64,000 nt of DNA from Siderastrea siderea (Eukaryota; Cnidaria; Anthozoa; Scleractinia; Rhizangiidae), in contig OZ034968.1 in the NCBI GenBank assembly GCA_964030785.1, positions 56,049,399 through 56,113,398 of the forward strand. Reading direction: 5' to 3'. Position 1 is the stretch's first letter. Every line of letters begins with the position of its first letter. This document shows, piece after piece, positions 63,901-64,000 of the stretch. Under the pieces are notes generated by a model that saw nothing but the letters and a program-made list of their open reading frames with translations, did no database searches and had not been told where the DNA came from. The position numbers were made by a program, and so were the translations under genes.

Positions 63901-64000
63901 TATGCCTATTAATCACGTGGTTAGACAAGCATTACTCCCGTACTCTAGTCGGCACGCACTACAATCCTATTTGTTTTACTTTTTTCCCGTAGATATGCCT

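Larger units (their letters stand above)
1..64000 (+). repeat. Tandem satellite array, ~93-bp monomer, about 685 copies
   Basis: Every line of the window can be read as the same unit repeated head to tail, with no flanking unique DNA. Counting one consensus copy from GCATTATT to the next gives 93 bp (23 C, 14 G, 35 T, 21 A); type B copies are 94 bp and several 1-bp deletion variants are 92 bp. All copies run in the same direction. Landmarks in order are GCATTATT (1-8), the A/B diagnostic segment (9-24), CACGCACTAC (25-34), TATTTGTTTT (40-49), a T6-CCC tract with GTAG (52-64), ATATGCC (65-71) and TTAATCACGTGG (74-85). No transposon, inversion, telomere repeat, tRNA or rRNA is seen. This is typical of eukaryotic centromeric or other heterochromatic satellite; location and species are not determinable here. 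I do not recognise the monomer as a named satellite family. Confidence 0.98.
57601..64000 (+). repeat. Zone 10: interleaved short higher-order repeats (4, 10, 12, 13 monomers)
   Basis: The mark CACTACAAACC (its AAACC at 57797, 58638, 59760, 60974, 61347, 62283, 63216 and 63683) gives spacings of 841, 1122, 1214, 373, 936, 933 and 467 bp. CGGCATGCACTAC with TATTTCTTTTAA follows it at 58815, 59937, 61151, 61524 and 62460. 58.58-58.9 kb is copied to 61.29-61.6 kb (offset 2709, marks AGGCGGCAC and ACTTTCTTCCCG). 59.16-59.6 kb is copied to 61.69-62.1 kb (offset about 2523, mark CCCGTCGATATG). The array continues past the window edge without change. Confidence 0.82.

Noticed and set aside
1..64000. 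CRISPR array
   Set aside because: The repeats are contiguous with no unique spacers, the period is 93-94 bp with the whole unit conserved, and there are no cas genes.
1..64000. Telomeric repeat array
   Set aside because: No run of TTAGGG, TTTAGGG, TTAGG or similar short telomere units; the period is far too long.
1..64000. rRNA, 5S or tRNA gene cluster
   Set aside because: The monomer has no recognisable A and B boxes of Pol III genes, no cloverleaf and no rRNA-like sequence; 93 bp is also too short for 5S units.
1..64000. Long terminal repeat or tandem remnant of a transposable element
   Set aside because: There are no terminal repeats, target-site duplications, polyA tails or coding domains. 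A transposon origin of the ancestral monomer cannot be excluded but is not visible.
1..64000. Regular A-B alternating dimer as the basic repeat
   Set aside because: A and B copies occur in irregular runs (for example six A in a row at 25.7-26.3 kb and long B runs in 28.3-36 kb), so there is no fixed dimer.

Overview
All 64 kb of this window is one uninterrupted head-to-tail array of a short satellite monomer. I see no gene, RNA gene, transposon or other non-satellite DNA. The basic unit is about 93 bp, so there are roughly 685 copies, all in the same orientation, and both window edges lie inside the array. Such an array points to eukaryotic nuclear heterochromatin (centromeric, pericentromeric or subtelomeric). 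The species and chromosome location cannot be read from the sequence.

Numbering the monomer from the G of GCATTATT (first complete copy starts at base 3), the consensus is about 40% GC and 62% pyrimidine on the + strand. Landmarks are a T6-CCC tract followed by GTAG (positions 52-64) and ATCACGTG (77-84), which sits in the near-perfect 14-bp dyad TAATCACGTGGTTA (75-88). There are two main families. Type A (93 bp) reads CCGTACTCTATTCGG or CTCGTACTCTATTCGG. Type B (94 bp) reads CTCGTACATCTAGTCGG, with an extra A after position 15 and G for T at position 20. Two recombinant classes combine these markers: C (CGTACTCTAGTCGG, 93 bp) and D (CGTACATCTATTCGG, 94 bp). Shared two-state sites at positions 10 (C/T), 39 (C/T) and 93 (A/G), plus frequent 1-bp indels at 38 and 51-58, make individual monomers recognisable.

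These marks show that the array grew by local duplication of multi-monomer blocks, with different block sizes in different zones. 1-10.6 kb: a repeat of about 27-33 monomers, ending in a near-identical duplication of about 2.5-2.8 kb. 10.6-18.05 kb: a mosaic in which 10.9-12.4 kb recurs, rearranged, at 15.5-18.05 kb. 18.05-24.4 kb: 16-monomer (1494 bp) repeats. 24.4-28.6 kb: type A with T at position 10, in 9- and 6-monomer repeats. 28.6-31.73 kb: a very recent 1501-bp tandem duplication. 31.73-38.9 kb: B-rich and poor in higher-order structure. 38.9-43.3 kb: three copies of a 1497-bp unit. 43.3-47.8 kb: a 9/10-monomer duplication. 47.8-57.6 kb: a 19-monomer (1775 bp) repeat rich in type C. 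57.6-64 kb: interleaved 4-, 10-, 12- and 13-monomer repeats.

The many open reading frames of 60-178 codons are by-products of the repeat: 93 is divisible by 3, so one frame stays open across consecutive A or C monomers, and the TAG and +1 shift of type B end it. The points most worth a second look are the CDEI/E-box-like CACGTG dyad in nearly every monomer, the A/B/C/D recombinant system, the zone-by-zone higher-order structure, and local patches that look like gene conversion.
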